The translations under genes were made by a program, and so were the position numbers. From Parabacteroides sp. (lineage in GTDB: Bacteria; Bacteroidota; Bacteroidia; Bacteroidales; Tannerellaceae), in the NCBI GenBank assembly GCA_019417325.1, contig DXVO01000014.1, positions 31,308 to 95,307 of the forward strand: 64,000 nt of DNA, read 5' to 3'. The notes beneath the pieces are model-generated. The model was not told the origin of the DNA. It did no database searches and saw nothing but the letters and a program-made list of their open reading frames with translations. Positions 27,386-36,481 of the stretch are shown here, one piece after another. The first letter of the stretch is position 1; every line of letters starts with the position of its first letter.

Positions 27386-28753
27386 ATGATACAAGGTTCG
27401 GAAGAAGAAAGCGTAGCAGAAGTGTCAATAAAAACGGATTTGATTTATGGAATAGATGATCGTCCTCCATTCAAAGATGCTCTGTTTGCGGCCTTACAAC
27501 ATCTTCTGGCTATTTTTGTGGCGATCATCACGCCGCCTCTGATTATAGCCGGTGCGCTGAAACTGGATTTGGAAACAACTGGCTTTCTTGTATCGATGGC
27601 ACTTTTTGTTTCCGGTGTTTCTACATTTATCCAATGTAGAAGTGTTGGACCGATAGGAGCTAAATTACTTTGTATACAGGGAACCAGCTTTTCTTTTATC
27701 GGTCCCATTATTGCAATCGGGCAAATCGGAGGGTTATCTCTGATATTCGGAGCTTGTATTACGGCTGCGCCGGTAGAGATGATAATTAGCCGCACGTTTA
27801 AATACCTGCGTTCTGTTATCACACCGTTGGTTTCCGGTATAGTGGTGTTGCTTATCGGACTGAGTCTGATCAAAGTAGGAGTCGTATCTTGTGGCGGTGG
27901 CTATGGGGCGATGGATAAAGGTACTTTTGGCAGTTTTGAGAATTTAAGTGTGGCTGGTGCTGTGTTTTTAAGTGTGCTGTTTTTTAACCGTAGCAAGAAT
28001 AAATATTTGCGAATGAGTTCTATTGTTCTCGGGCTTTGTATCGGATATATTCTTGCCTATAGCTTAGGAATGGTCGATATGTCGGCTGCTTCTTCCCAAA
28101 GTTTGATGGGATTCAATATTCCGGTACCGTTCAAATATGGTTTCGACTGGAATATTTCTTCTTTCATTGCTGTGGGGTTAGTCTATCTGATTACAGCTAT
28201 TGAAGCAACAGGAGATGTGACTGCTAATTCCATGATTTCGGGTAAGTCGATAGAAGGAAACAGTTATTTGAAACGCGTATCCGGAGGGGTGTTGGCTGAC
28301 GGCACGAATTCGATGCTTGCCGGTATATTCAATTCATTCCCGAATTCTATCTTTGCACAAAATAACGGGATTATCCAATTAACCGGAGTGGCAAGCCGGT
28401 ATGTTGGCTACTATATAGCCGGTATGCTGGTCTTATTGGGACTGTTTCCTATTGTCGGAGTTGTATTTTCACTGATGCCGGACCCGGTGTTGGGTGGAGC
28501 TACATTGCTGATGTTTGGAACAGTAGCAGCGGCTGGTATTCGTATTATCGCTTCACAGCATATCAACCGTAAAGCAACTCTGGTGTTGGCGGCAAGTCTT
28601 TCTTTGGGACTAGGGGTAGAGCTGATGCCGGATATTCTGAACGCGGCTCCGGATGCTATCAAGGGTATTTTTTCTTCAGGCATAACAACCGGCGGATTGG
28701 TTGCTATTCTTTCTAATTTATTAATACACGTCAAAGAAGACATAACAGAATAA
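27386..28753 (+). CDS. NCS2-family xanthine/uracil permease
   Basis: 455 residues, a multi-helix nucleobase:cation symporter. Family marks are the N-terminal ALQHLLAIFVAIITPPLI, the QxxGxxxL-like segment GAKLLCIQGTSFSFIGP, and the substrate-helix sequence FPNSIFAQNNGIIQLTGVASR (in two overlapping parts, about 318-338). With xpt 5 bp downstream it is most likely a xanthine importer. There is no room for a purine riboswitch in the 62-bp gap before it. Confidence 0.9.
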   Translation: MIQGSEEESVAEVSIKTDLIYGIDDRPPFKDALFAALQHLLAIFVAIITPPLIIAGALKLDLETTGFLVSMALFVSGVSTFIQCRSVGPIGAKLLCIQGTSFSFIGPIIAIGQIGGLSLIFGACITAAPVEMIISRTFKYLRSVITPLVSGIVVLLIGLSLIKVGVVSCGGGYGAMDKGTFGSFENLSVAGAVFLSVLFFNRSKNKYLRMSSIVLGLCIGYILAYSLGMVDMSAASSQSLMGFNIPVPFKYGFDWNISSFIAVGLVYLITAIEATGDVTANSMISGKSIEGNSYLKRVSGGVLADGTNSMLAGIFNSFPNSIFAQNNGIIQLTGVASRYVGYYIAGMLVLLGLFPIVGVVFSLMPDPVLGGATLLMFGTVAAAGIRIIASQHINRKATLVLAASLSLGLGVELMPDILNAAPDAIKGIFSSGITTGGLVAILSNLLIHVKEDITE

Positions 28754-28758
28754 ATCAT

Positions 28759-29325
28759 ATGGAATTACTCAAACAGCGTATTTTACAGGATGGCAAATGC
28801 TATCCGGGTGGTATTTTGAAAGTGGACAGCTTTATCAATCATCAAATGGACCCGATGCTTTTATATAAGGTAGCGGAAGAATTTATCTACCGGTACAGGG
28901 ATGCAAATATCAATAAGATTGTGACTATCGAAGCAAGTGGGATTGCTCCTGCCATTATGGTTGGATATATCATGCATCTGCCGGTTGTTTTTATCAAAAA
29001 GAAGCAACCGAAGACCATGGAAAATATGCTGTCTACCGTAGTTCATTCGTTTACCAAAGACCGTGATTATACGGTTTGTATCAGTAATAATTTCCTTACT
29101 CCGGACGACCGTATCCTTTTTATCGATGATTTCCTTGCTTTTGGAAACGCAGCTATGGGAGTTCTCGACCTGGTTAAACAAGCAGGAGCTACGCTGGAAG
29201 GCATGGGATTTATCATTGAAAAAGCTTTCCAGAACGGGCGTACGCTTTTAAATGAAGCAAATGCACGTGTGGAAAGCCTGGCTATTATCGATAGCCTTGA
29301 TAATTGCACGATACAGATACGCTGA
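28759..29325 (+). CDS. xpt: Xanthine phosphoribosyltransferase
   Basis: 188 residues, as in B. subtilis Xpt. It opens with MELLKQRILQDGKCYPGGI and carries the type I phosphoribosyltransferase PRPP loop ILFIDDFLAFGNAA (about 117-130). It converts xanthine and PRPP to XMP for purine salvage. Five bp after the permease gene, so the pair forms a xanthine uptake and trapping unit, probably together with the secreted phosphoesterase upstream. Confidence 0.93.
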   Translation: MELLKQRILQDGKCYPGGILKVDSFINHQMDPMLLYKVAEEFIYRYRDANINKIVTIEASGIAPAIMVGYIMHLPVVFIKKKQPKTMENMLSTVVHSFTKDRDYTVCISNNFLTPDDRILFIDDFLAFGNAAMGVLDLVKQAGATLEGMGFIIEKAFQNGRTLLNEANARVESLAIIDSLDNCTIQIR

Positions 29326-29337
29326 TGAAAGTCTTCC

Positions 29338-29865
29338 CTATGTAGGAATCGTATAACGTATACAAGCTGTATTCTTCATAATCGGCAATTTTAAGATTTT
29401 CTCGGGAAGCATATTTTCCAGTCGGGTGATAATAGCACGGTTAAACCCTCCGTGGCCGATTGCCAGGATGTGCTTTCCGGGAAATTCTTTTTTCAGGAAG
29501 TCAATAAAATCTCCGGCTCTTTTGTATTGTGCTTCAGTGCTTTCCACACTTTCGGGCAAACTGTTGAAATCCAGTTCATGGGCAATTTTGCCCGTATAGA
29601 TGCCCCAATCCATTTCACGGAGCAGGGGGGTGGCTATCGGCTTCATTCCTTTCCGCCGTGCTACAGCCATAGCTGTATCATAACTTCTTGCCAGGTCACT
29701 GCAAATAATTATGTCTATCGGTTCATTTTCTAACAGGTCGGCCAATTGCTCGGCTTGCTCTTTTCCTGTTTCGGATAGGTGGCCGGGCATTTGTCCCTGT
29801 AAGATGCGCTGTTTGTTTTCCTCTGTTTCCCCGTGGCGGCTTAATATAAGTTCAATCTGTTTCAT
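29338..29865 (-). CDS. Histidine phosphatase (phosphoglycerate mutase-like)
   Basis: 175 residues. RHGETEENK places the catalytic His at residue 11; the second catalytic His is in AIGHGGFNRA, and Glu in REMDWGIYTG fits the proton donor. This is the broad PhoE/CobC/GpmB-like branch; substrates range from sugar phosphates to alpha-ribazole phosphate. It is convergent with xpt with only 12 bp between and no clear terminator. The specific substrate is not known. Confidence 0.88.
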   Translation of the reverse strand: MKQIELILSRHGETEENKQRILQGQMPGHLSETGKEQAEQLADLLENEPIDIIICSDLARSYDTAMAVARRKGMKPIATPLLREMDWGIYTGKIAHELDFNSLPESVESTEAQYKRAGDFIDFLKKEFPGKHILAIGHGGFNRAIITRLENMLPEKILKLPIMKNTACIRYTIPT

Positions 29866-29971
29866 ACGATTTATTTATGAAACAAATATAAGCAAAAAAT
29901 AGATACCGGAGGTTGCTGGTAATAATCGGTTAAAATCTGTTTGCAGCAGCATCTTATAAGATTTTTTAGCA

Positions 29972-30000
29972 TTGGGTTCTATTTGAAAAAGTTAATTTTG
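29972..30000 (+). promoter_or_regulatory. Promoter of the Gfo/Idh oxidoreductase gene
   Basis: TTGG (29972-29975), 17-bp spacer, TAATTTTG (29993-30000); the start codon at 30028 follows at normal distance, which excludes the upstream in-frame ATG 29941. Confidence 0.65.
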
Positions 30001-30027
30001 AACGAGTTAAATCTAATACATTATAAT

Positions 30028-31335
30028 ATGACGACACGACGTGTTTTTTTTAGAAAATCTGCCGCTATAGCTACGGCAGGTTTGGTGATGCCTTCTTTAT
30101 TAAGTGAAAGTAAAATGTATGCTCAGGTACTTGGTGCTAACGACCGGCTGAGAGTTGGTTTGATAGGTTGCCGGAATATGGGATGGGCGAATCTTTCCGA
30201 TTTTTTGATTCATAAAGATGTGGATTGTGTGGCTTTATGCGATATAGATAAAAATATATTGGAGGATAAAGCAGGAGAAGTTGCCAAGCTTCGCGGTAAT
30301 AAGCCGGAATTATTTGGTGATTACAGGAAAATGTTGGATATGAAAGACCTGGATGCCGTGATAATCGGAACGCCCGACCATTGGCATTGCCTGCAACTGA
30401 TAGATGCTTGTGCTGCCGGAAAAGATGTTTATGTGGAGAAGCCATTGGCTAATTCGATTGCAGAGTGTGATGCAATGGTTGCCGCCGCTAAAAAATACAA
30501 TAAAGTGATTCAGGTGGGACAACAGCAACGCAGTGGAAACCATTGGCACGAAATGAAACGGTATATAGACACGGGTAAGCTGGGCAAGATTTCAAGAGTG
30601 GAAGTTTGGGCTAATTTTAACTACGGTGCACTTTCTCTACCGGTACCGGATAGTCCTGTACCGGCAGGAGTCGATTTTGATATGTGGCTGGGACCGGCCC
30701 CGAAGCGTTCTTTTAATGAGGCCCGTTTTCATGGTTCCTGGCGTATGTTCTGGGATTATGGAGGAGGATTGTTGACGGATTGGGGTGTTCATCTGCTGGA
30801 TATGGCTTTGTGGGGTATGAATGTAAAGGGGATGCCCAAACGTATTTTGGGGTCCGGCGGTAAGTGGGCTTTTCCAAAAAACAGTCCCGAAACATTCGAT
30901 ACCTTAACGGTTGTTTATGAGTTTGATGACTTTATTATCCAATGGTCGAATATTGCCGGTACTGAAACGGGGTCTTACGGTCGTAATTATGGATTGGCAT
31001 TCAAAGGAACGAATGGTACGCTGGTAGCCAATCGTGAAAGTTGGGAGGTGATACCAGAGAAAGACAGGGCGGAGGCTGTGACCTCTTTACCTGATTATCG
31101 TGACCATAAAGACCATGTAACCAACTTTATCAATTGTGTGAAGTCGCGGAATTTTGATACGGCATGTACGATTGATAATGGTAGTTTGTGTGCCAAGTAT
31201 GCTCATTTGGGAAATATTTCCGTGCGGGTAGGGGATGTCCTTGCCTATGATGACATAAATAAATCATTCAATAATAAAGAAGCGAACAAGCTGATTAAAC
31301 CGAGTTATCGAACTCCCTGGAAATTTCCGAAATAG
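30028..31335 (+). CDS. Gfo/Idh/MocA-family oxidoreductase with Tat-type signal
   Basis: 435 residues from ATG 30028. The N-terminus TTRRVFFRKSAAIATAGLVM has a twin-arginine pair before a hydrophobic stretch, so export by the Tat pathway already folded with NAD(P) is likely. The Rossmann fold starts at LRVGLIGCRNMGWANL; EKPLANS is the conserved Lys-Pro motif of the family, and WDYGGGLLTDWGVHLLDMAL holds the His of the substrate site. Such secreted members act on sugars or glycosides in Bacteroidota, but the substrate is not known here. Single gene. Confidence 0.88.
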   Translation: MTTRRVFFRKSAAIATAGLVMPSLLSESKMYAQVLGANDRLRVGLIGCRNMGWANLSDFLIHKDVDCVALCDIDKNILEDKAGEVAKLRGNKPELFGDYRKMLDMKDLDAVIIGTPDHWHCLQLIDACAAGKDVYVEKPLANSIAECDAMVAAAKKYNKVIQVGQQQRSGNHWHEMKRYIDTGKLGKISRVEVWANFNYGALSLPVPDSPVPAGVDFDMWLGPAPKRSFNEARFHGSWRMFWDYGGGLLTDWGVHLLDMALWGMNVKGMPKRILGSGGKWAFPKNSPETFDTLTVVYEFDDFIIQWSNIAGTETGSYGRNYGLAFKGTNGTLVANRESWEVIPEKDRAEAVTSLPDYRDHKDHVTNFINCVKSRNFDTACTIDNGSLCAKYAHLGNISVRVGDVLAYDDINKSFNNKEANKLIKPSYRTPWKFPK

Positions 31336-31456
31336 TGAATTTGATCTGTTTCTTTCGGTAAGATATATGTTAAAATAAGACAGTGCCATAATTTGGAAAG
31401 GCTACACTTGTTTATGTAGGAAACGGTATGGATGCAGGGTAGGTTGACCTTAAAAA

Positions 31457-31492
31457 AGAAAAGCCTTCAGTGTAAACTGAAGGCTTTTCTTT
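31457..31492 (-). terminator. Terminator downstream of tRNA-fMet copy 1
   Basis: AGAAAAGCCTTCAGT pairs with ACTGAAGGCTTTTCTTT across a GTAA loop. On the minus strand it follows the tRNA gene and is trailed by a T run; on the plus strand it could also stop the oxidoreductase transcript. Confidence 0.85.
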
Positions 31493-31498
31493 AATTTG

Positions 31499-31570
<72 letters not shown>

Positions 31571-31702
31571 ATGTATTCAATTGTTCCCCAATTGCGAGTG
31601 CAAAAGTATGGAGAATAATTGAATAATCCAAATAATTAAAGGAATAACTTGGATATAATTTGAGTGATTTGAGTGGAGTTACTGATAATCAGTTGTTTGT
31701 AT

Positions 31703-32017
31703 TTATAACTCGTCTATGTCTATCTGGTCATTTTCGTATAATCTGAGTTGATTCTTTAGCAGGTCGATTTCTTTCTGCATGGATTTGATACGTTCCAATA
31801 GATGGTGTATAGCATCGATGCCTTCTACATTGATGGATAAATCATAATACAGGCGCGTATATCTTTCCACGTCGTACAGTTGGGATGCAGGAAGATAGCT
31901 TTCACCTTCTATGATGTCAATTTCTATCAGTCCTCCTTTTTCCAATGTATAAAGGAATGATGGCTCGATATGGCATATCCGGCAGTATTCACTGACTATA
32001 ATTAAATCTGTTTGCAT
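31703..32017 (-). CDS. cbpM: CbpM-like chaperone modulator
   Basis: 104 residues with a MerR-type helix-turn-helix fold at the N-terminus (ISEYCR-like segment VSEYCRICHIEPSFLYTLEK) and a C-terminal coiled coil (about 70-100). It fits CbpM, a small inhibitor of the J-domain protein CbpA, and lies 14 bp after the cbpA-like gene as in other bacteria. The MerR-like fold leaves open a role as transcription regulator, but the pairing with cbpA favours modulation of the co-chaperone. Confidence 0.8.
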   Translation of the reverse strand: MQTDLIIVSEYCRICHIEPSFLYTLEKGGLIEIDIIEGESYLPASQLYDVERYTRLYYDLSINVEGIDAIHHLLERIKSMQKEIDLLKNQLRLYENDQIDIDEL

Positions 32018-32031
32018 AACATCCTGTTTTT

Positions 32032-32931
32032 TTAATTAAGACTCTGTATTTCGCGGAACAATTCTTTCTGTTTGTCCGTCAGGTTTGTCGGTATCTCAAT
32101 CGAATAGGTGACGATTAAGTCGCCGAATGTCCCTTCCTTTTTATATACGGGGAAACCTTTGCCTTTCAGCCGGATTTTGCTTCCGTTTTGGGTTCCCGGT
32201 TTTACATTGAGTTTTACCTTGCCGTCCATTGTTTCTATGATTTGTTCTCCGCCGAGTATGGCAGCATAGAGGTTTAATGGAGCGGTTACATACAAATCAT
32301 CACCAACCCGTTTGAAGCGGCTGTCTTCCGGAATGCTGAAAGTTATATATAGATCGCCGGCTGGTCCTCCGTTGACACCGGGACCGCCTTGTCCTTTCAG
32401 TTTGATAGTTTGCCCGTCTGCTATACCGGCAGGAATAGTGATACGCAGGTTTTTTCCGTTTACAGTAATGATCTGTTTGTGGGTTTTTGCTGCATCTGTC
32501 AAGGATACCTGTAATTCTGTCGTGTAATCTTGTCCGCGGAAGCTATAGCTGCCTCTGCTGCTCTGGCTGCTTCTTGCGCCGCCTCCGAACATTTGTTCGA
32601 AGAAGTCGGAGAATTCACTACCCTCTCCGGATGAACTCCAGAAAGTACTGCCACTTTGGCTGTTCTGATATTGTCGGTGTTGTTGTTGGGCTTCAAATTC
32701 ATCGGCATGTTTCCAGTGTTCGCCATATTGGTCGTACTTCTTTCGTTTTTCCGGGTCGCTCAACACTTCGTTTGCTTCATTTATTTCCTGAAATTTGTGG
32801 TGGGCTTCCGAGTCATTGGGATTCAAGTCCGGATGGTATTTGCGTGCCAGCTTTTTATAAGCCTTTTTGACCTCTTCTTGAGAGGCGCTTTTTTCCAATC
32901 CGAGAATTTTGTAATAATCTATGTAAGCCAT
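32032..32931 (-). CDS. cbpA: CbpA-like DnaJ-family co-chaperone
   Basis: 299 residues: J-domain at 1-70 with the HPD motif (33-35 in KYHPDLN), a Gly/Ser/Phe-rich linker (about 75-130), and two C-terminal substrate-binding beta-domains. It lacks the cysteine-rich zinc domain of DnaJ, so it is a type B (CbpA-like) protein that stimulates DnaK. Cotranscribed with the cbpM-like gene. A palindrome at 33013-33042 lies upstream. Confidence 0.92.
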   Translation of the reverse strand: MAYIDYYKILGLEKSASQEEVKKAYKKLARKYHPDLNPNDSEAHHKFQEINEANEVLSDPEKRKKYDQYGEHWKHADEFEAQQQHRQYQNSQSGSTFWSSSGEGSEFSDFFEQMFGGGARSSQSSRGSYSFRGQDYTTELQVSLTDAAKTHKQIITVNGKNLRITIPAGIADGQTIKLKGQGGPGVNGGPAGDLYITFSIPEDSRFKRVGDDLYVTAPLNLYAAILGGEQIIETMDGKVKLNVKPGTQNGSKIRLKGKGFPVYKKEGTFGDLIVTYSIEIPTNLTDKQKELFREIQSLN

Positions 32932-33012
32932 ATTAACTATGTTATTAAGTCTACTATCCGTTGATTCTTATATGTATACATAATAACAACAAATATGCCG
33001 GGCTTGTTTGTT

Positions 33013-33042
33013 CATTGTTTAATTATAGCTAAACAATGTTTA
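33013..33042. promoter_or_regulatory. Operator-like palindrome upstream of cbpA-cbpM
   Basis: CATTGTTTA (33013-33021) and TAAACAATG (33030-33038) form a perfect 9-bp inverted repeat with an 8-bp spacer, and a third overlapping half-site makes TAAACAATGTTTA (33030-33042). A near-consensus -7 box CATATTTG (complement 32993-33000) lies between it and the gene, so the palindrome covers the -33 region. A repressor or activator site is inferred. Confidence 0.5.
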
Positions 33043-33123
33043 GTATAAATATGTGGGAGAGATAAGTCTTGATGAATATTATTAGAGATATGCCAATCTT
33101 AGGAGTATTGGATTTGAGGGAAC

Positions 33124-33154
33124 AAAAAAAGGCTGTTCAAAATAGAACAACCTT
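33124..33154 (-). terminator. Terminator downstream of tRNA-fMet copy 2
   Basis: AAGGCTGTTC pairs with GAACAACCTT (one bulge); on the minus strand it follows the tRNA and runs into seven T residues. Confidence 0.8.
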
Positions 33155-33160
33155 CTTTAG

Positions 33161-33232
<72 letters not shown>

Positions 33233-33369
33233 ATGTATTTCAATCGTTATTCGATTGCGTGTGCAAAGGTACAACTATTACCTTACGAAACAAATTTATT
33301 GCAAGTTTTTTTTAATATACTTGGTAAATACAATCTTTTTTAGGTACTTTGCGCACAGTTTTAATCAAA

Positions 33370-33975
33370 ATGTGCAATACAATGCCTGTGGTAGTTTCAA
33401 AAACACGTGAGATGTTGATTGATGTGGCTAGACAATTGTTTGCCCGCATGGGGGTGGATAATACAACAATGAATGATATTGCACAGGCATCTAAAAAGGG
33501 AAGGCGTACATTATATACGTATTTCAAAAGCAAGAATGAGATTTATCTTGCTGTTGTGGAATCCGAACTGGATAAGTTATATAAAATGCTGCAAGATGTG
33601 GCATCAAAGGATTTGCCTGCAGACGAAAAATTAATCTTATTTATTTATGCACGGTTAGATGCCATTAAGGCTCTGGTATTTCGCAACGGGACATTACGTG
33701 CGAATTTTTTCCGCGATATATGGAGAGTGGAGAAGGTCCGTAAGAATTTTGACATCCGCGAAACGGAATTGTTGAAAGGTATTCTGGAGGCCGGTGTGAA
33801 AGAAGGTGTTTTTGCCATGCCCGATGCGGATATTACTGCAGTTGTGCTTCACCATGCCCTGAAAGGGTTGGAAGTGCCCTATATTCGGGGTATAATGGGG
33901 GATAATATCAGCCAGCGGATAAAGCGAAGAGATAATGTAATGAATTTGATATTCAACGGTATAAAGATAAAGTAA
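33370..33975 (+). CDS. TetR/AcrR-family transcriptional regulator
   Basis: 201 residues from ATG 33370; ATG 33382 (MPVVVSKTREML) is equally possible, while an upstream TTG at 33349 is unlikely. The N-terminal helix-turn-helix is clear: ARQLFARMGVDNTTMNDIAQ followed by GRRTLYTYFKSKNEIY. The C-terminal ligand domain has no recognisable specificity. It lies 8 bp before a KASIII-like gene and then fabG, so it may control a fatty-acid-type operon and sense an acyl ligand; this is inference from position. Confidence 0.9.
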   Translation: MCNTMPVVVSKTREMLIDVARQLFARMGVDNTTMNDIAQASKKGRRTLYTYFKSKNEIYLAVVESELDKLYKMLQDVASKDLPADEKLILFIYARLDAIKALVFRNGTLRANFFRDIWRVEKVRKNFDIRETELLKGILEAGVKEGVFAMPDADITAVVLHHALKGLEVPYIRGIMGDNISQRIKRRDNVMNLIFNGIKIK

Positions 33976-33983
33976 AACCAAGG

Positions 33984-34928
33984 ATGTTTATTAATGCAAC
34001 AGGGTTTTATGTTCCCGAAGAGCGGGTACATAACCAACACTTTTTGGAATTGAACGGATTGACAAGCGAGTGGATAGAACAACGTACTGGGATTCGTACA
34101 CGGTCGAAGGCAAAACCGGAAGAATCAGTAACAACGATGAGTTTGGATGCCGTTCGTAATGCCCTTCCTAAATTGCCTTACGATATTACAGAAGTCGATC
34201 TGATTATTTCTGCATCTTATTCGCCGTTCGATACGGTAGCTACAGCGGCTCATGTGGCTCAACATGAATTTAATATCACGAATGCAAAGGCTCTTTACCT
34301 TTCTTCCGCCTGTTCTTCTTTCCTGAATGCTCTGGAGGTTGTGGAAGGTTATTTTGCCATGGGAAAAGCTTCAAAGGCATTAATTCTTTCCGCAGATAAG
34401 AATTCGGCTTATTATAACGAAACCGATCCTAAAGCAGGTCACCTGTGGGGTGATGCGGCAGCTGCATTTTTTATTTCCAAAGAACGCGTGACTGAGAACG
34501 ACAAGGAAGTTCTGGAAATCTTTACACAAGGACTTGGTCATTTGGGTAAAGGACCGGAGGCTGTACAGCTTCGTCCCCGTGATGGAGGTATTATGATGCC
34601 GGAGGGGCGTGATGTGTTTATTCAGGCTTGTACCTATATGCCGAAAAATGTGGTTTATTTATTGGAAAAAAACGAGTATACCTTGGATGATCTGACTTAT
34701 TTTATCGGTCACCAGGCGAATATGCGTATTATGTCCAATATCGCAAAACAGTTAAATTTGCCGGATGAGAAGTTTCTTCATAATATCGAAGAATTAGGAA
34801 ATACCGGTTCTGTGAGTTCTGCTTTGGTATATGCTCAAAACGATCATATCTTTAAAAAGGGCGACTTGATTGCTATCACCGTGTTTGGTGGTGGTTATTC
34901 GGCAGGAGCCTGTTTGATTAAATATTGA
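33984..34928 (+). CDS. 3-oxoacyl-ACP synthase III-like protein (FabH family)
   Basis: 314 residues of the thiolase fold. The catalytic triad is complete: Cys110 in SSACSSFLNAL, His243 in FIGHQANMRI and Asn273 in GNTGSVSSA. The N-terminal WIEQRTGIRTR is the KASIII signature. It condenses an acyl-CoA starter with malonyl-ACP or a related pair. With a TetR gene before and a fabG gene 17 bp after, it probably serves a specialised lipid or acyl pathway; whether it is the main FabH of the cell cannot be told. Confidence 0.9.
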   Translation: MFINATGFYVPEERVHNQHFLELNGLTSEWIEQRTGIRTRSKAKPEESVTTMSLDAVRNALPKLPYDITEVDLIISASYSPFDTVATAAHVAQHEFNITNAKALYLSSACSSFLNALEVVEGYFAMGKASKALILSADKNSAYYNETDPKAGHLWGDAAAAFFISKERVTENDKEVLEIFTQGLGHLGKGPEAVQLRPRDGGIMMPEGRDVFIQACTYMPKNVVYLLEKNEYTLDDLTYFIGHQANMRIMSNIAKQLNLPDEKFLHNIEELGNTGSVSSALVYAQNDHIFKKGDLIAITVFGGGYSAGACLIKY

Positions 34929-34945
34929 AATAAAAAAGATTTATC

Positions 34946-35692
34946 ATGAAATTATTGGAAGGTAAAGTTGCCATTGTAACCGGTGCTGCTCGTGGTATTG
35001 GTAAGGCTATCGCATTAAAGTTTGCGGCTGAAGGTGCAAATATTGCATTTACAGACCTGGTTATCGACGAAAATGGTTTGGCTACTCAGAAAGAAATTGA
35101 AGCTTTAGGGGTTAAGGCCAAAGGATATGCTTCTAATGCAGCGAATTTCGAAGAAACACATACAGTTGTTGCTGAAATCGTAAAAGATTTTGGTCGTGTA
35201 GATATTCTGGTAAACAATGCCGGTATCACAAAAGACGGTTTAATGATGCGTATGAATGAAGGTCAGTGGGATGCTGTTCTTACTGTCAATCTGAAATCTG
35301 CATTTAACTTCATCCATGCTTGTACACCTGTAATGATGAAACAGCGTTCAGGTAGCATTATCAATATGTCATCTGTTGTAGGTGTACATGGTAATGCAGG
35401 ACAGAGTAACTATTCTGCATCCAAAGCTGGTATGATTGGCTTGGCTAAGTCTGTAGCTCAGGAGTTGGGTTCACGTGGTATCCGTGCAAATGCGATTGCT
35501 CCGGGATTTATTCTTACTGAAATGACAGCTGTTCTGCCGGAAGAAGTAAAAGCCGAATGGGCTAAGAAAATTCCTTTGCGTCGTGGTGGTACGCCTGAAG
35601 ATGTGGCTAATATCGCTACATTCCTGGCTTCCGATATGTCTGCGTATGTGTCCGGTCAGGTGATCCAGGTTGATGGTGGTATGAATATGTAA
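34946..35692 (+). CDS. fabG: 3-oxoacyl-ACP reductase FabG
   Basis: 248 residues, a classical short-chain dehydrogenase: NADPH motif TGAARGIGKAIA near the N-terminus, NNAGITKDGLMMRM, catalytic Ser in INMSSVVG and YSASKAG with Tyr and Lys. The C-terminus SGQVIQVDGGMNM is typical of FabG. It reduces 3-oxoacyl-ACP to 3-hydroxyacyl-ACP, the step after the condensation by the neighbouring KASIII. Confidence 0.93.
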   Translation: MKLLEGKVAIVTGAARGIGKAIALKFAAEGANIAFTDLVIDENGLATQKEIEALGVKAKGYASNAANFEETHTVVAEIVKDFGRVDILVNNAGITKDGLMMRMNEGQWDAVLTVNLKSAFNFIHACTPVMMKQRSGSIINMSSVVGVHGNAGQSNYSASKAGMIGLAKSVAQELGSRGIRANAIAPGFILTEMTAVLPEEVKAEWAKKIPLRRGGTPEDVANIATFLASDMSAYVSGQVIQVDGGMNM

Positions 35693-35701
35693 TTTTTATA
35701 T

Positions 35702-36376
35702 ATGGAAGTTATCTACGAAGACAATCATATCATAGCGGTTAATAAAAATAACAGCGAGATTGTACAAGGAGATAAAACCGGTGATACTCCTCTTTCGGAC
35801 ATGCTTAAAACATGGCTGAAAGAGAAGTATTCAAAACCCGGCAATGTATTTGTCGGTGTTGCGCACCGTTTGGATCGCCCGGTAAGCGGTGTTGTGATAT
35901 TTGCCAAAACCAGTAAGGCACTTGCACGTCTGAATGATATGTTTCGTTTGGGCGAAGTAAAGAAAACCTATTGGGCGATAGTTAAAAATAATCCTCCCGC
36001 CCCGGAAGGAGAGTTGGTAAACTGGCTTGTCCGTAATGAAAAACAGAATAAAAGTTATGCGTATGATACGGAATGCCCCAACTCAAAAAAAGCAATTCTT
36101 CATTATAAGGTAATAGCCCGTTCGGACCGTTATTATTTACTGGAAATAGATTTGAAAACAGGCAGGCATCATCAGATACGCTGTCAGCTTGCTAAAATGG
36201 GATGTCCTATTAAAGGAGATTTAAAATATGGCTTCGACCGTTCTAATAAAGACGGGGGGATAAGCCTGCATGCCCATAGTGCAGCATTCATTCATCCGGT
36301 TTCTAAAAATCCGGTAGAAATTATCGCTCCTGTTCCGGATGACACGCTTTGGAAATCATTAACCGCCTCCCTTTGA
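35702..36376 (+). CDS. RluA-family RNA pseudouridine synthase
   Basis: 224 residues, the catalytic domain alone without an S4 domain. The catalytic Asp58 lies in AHRLDRPVSGVVIFAKT; KTGRHHQIRCQLA is the conserved C-terminal motif. It isomerises uridine to pseudouridine in rRNA or tRNA; the site cannot be predicted. Nine bp after fabG, so apparently the last gene of the TetR-KASIII-FabG transcript. Confidence 0.92.
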   Translation: MEVIYEDNHIIAVNKNNSEIVQGDKTGDTPLSDMLKTWLKEKYSKPGNVFVGVAHRLDRPVSGVVIFAKTSKALARLNDMFRLGEVKKTYWAIVKNNPPAPEGELVNWLVRNEKQNKSYAYDTECPNSKKAILHYKVIARSDRYYLLEIDLKTGRHHQIRCQLAKMGCPIKGDLKYGFDRSNKDGGISLHAHSAAFIHPVSKNPVEIIAPVPDDTLWKSLTASL

Positions 36377-36440
36377 TAATTCAGATGATTGGATATGTAC
36401 TTTTCTTGAGAAAGAAAAAGGAAGTATTTAAATAATCTTG

Positions 36441-36448
36441 TACCTTTG
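36441..36448 (+). promoter_or_regulatory. -7 box of the PurF-like gene
   Basis: TACCTTTG matches TAnnTTTG and places the transcript start near 36455, so the start codon is 36482, not an upstream in-frame ATG at 36446. Confidence 0.5.
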
Positions 36449-36481
36449 TGGCCTAATTCAAATTTAAAAAACACTATAACA

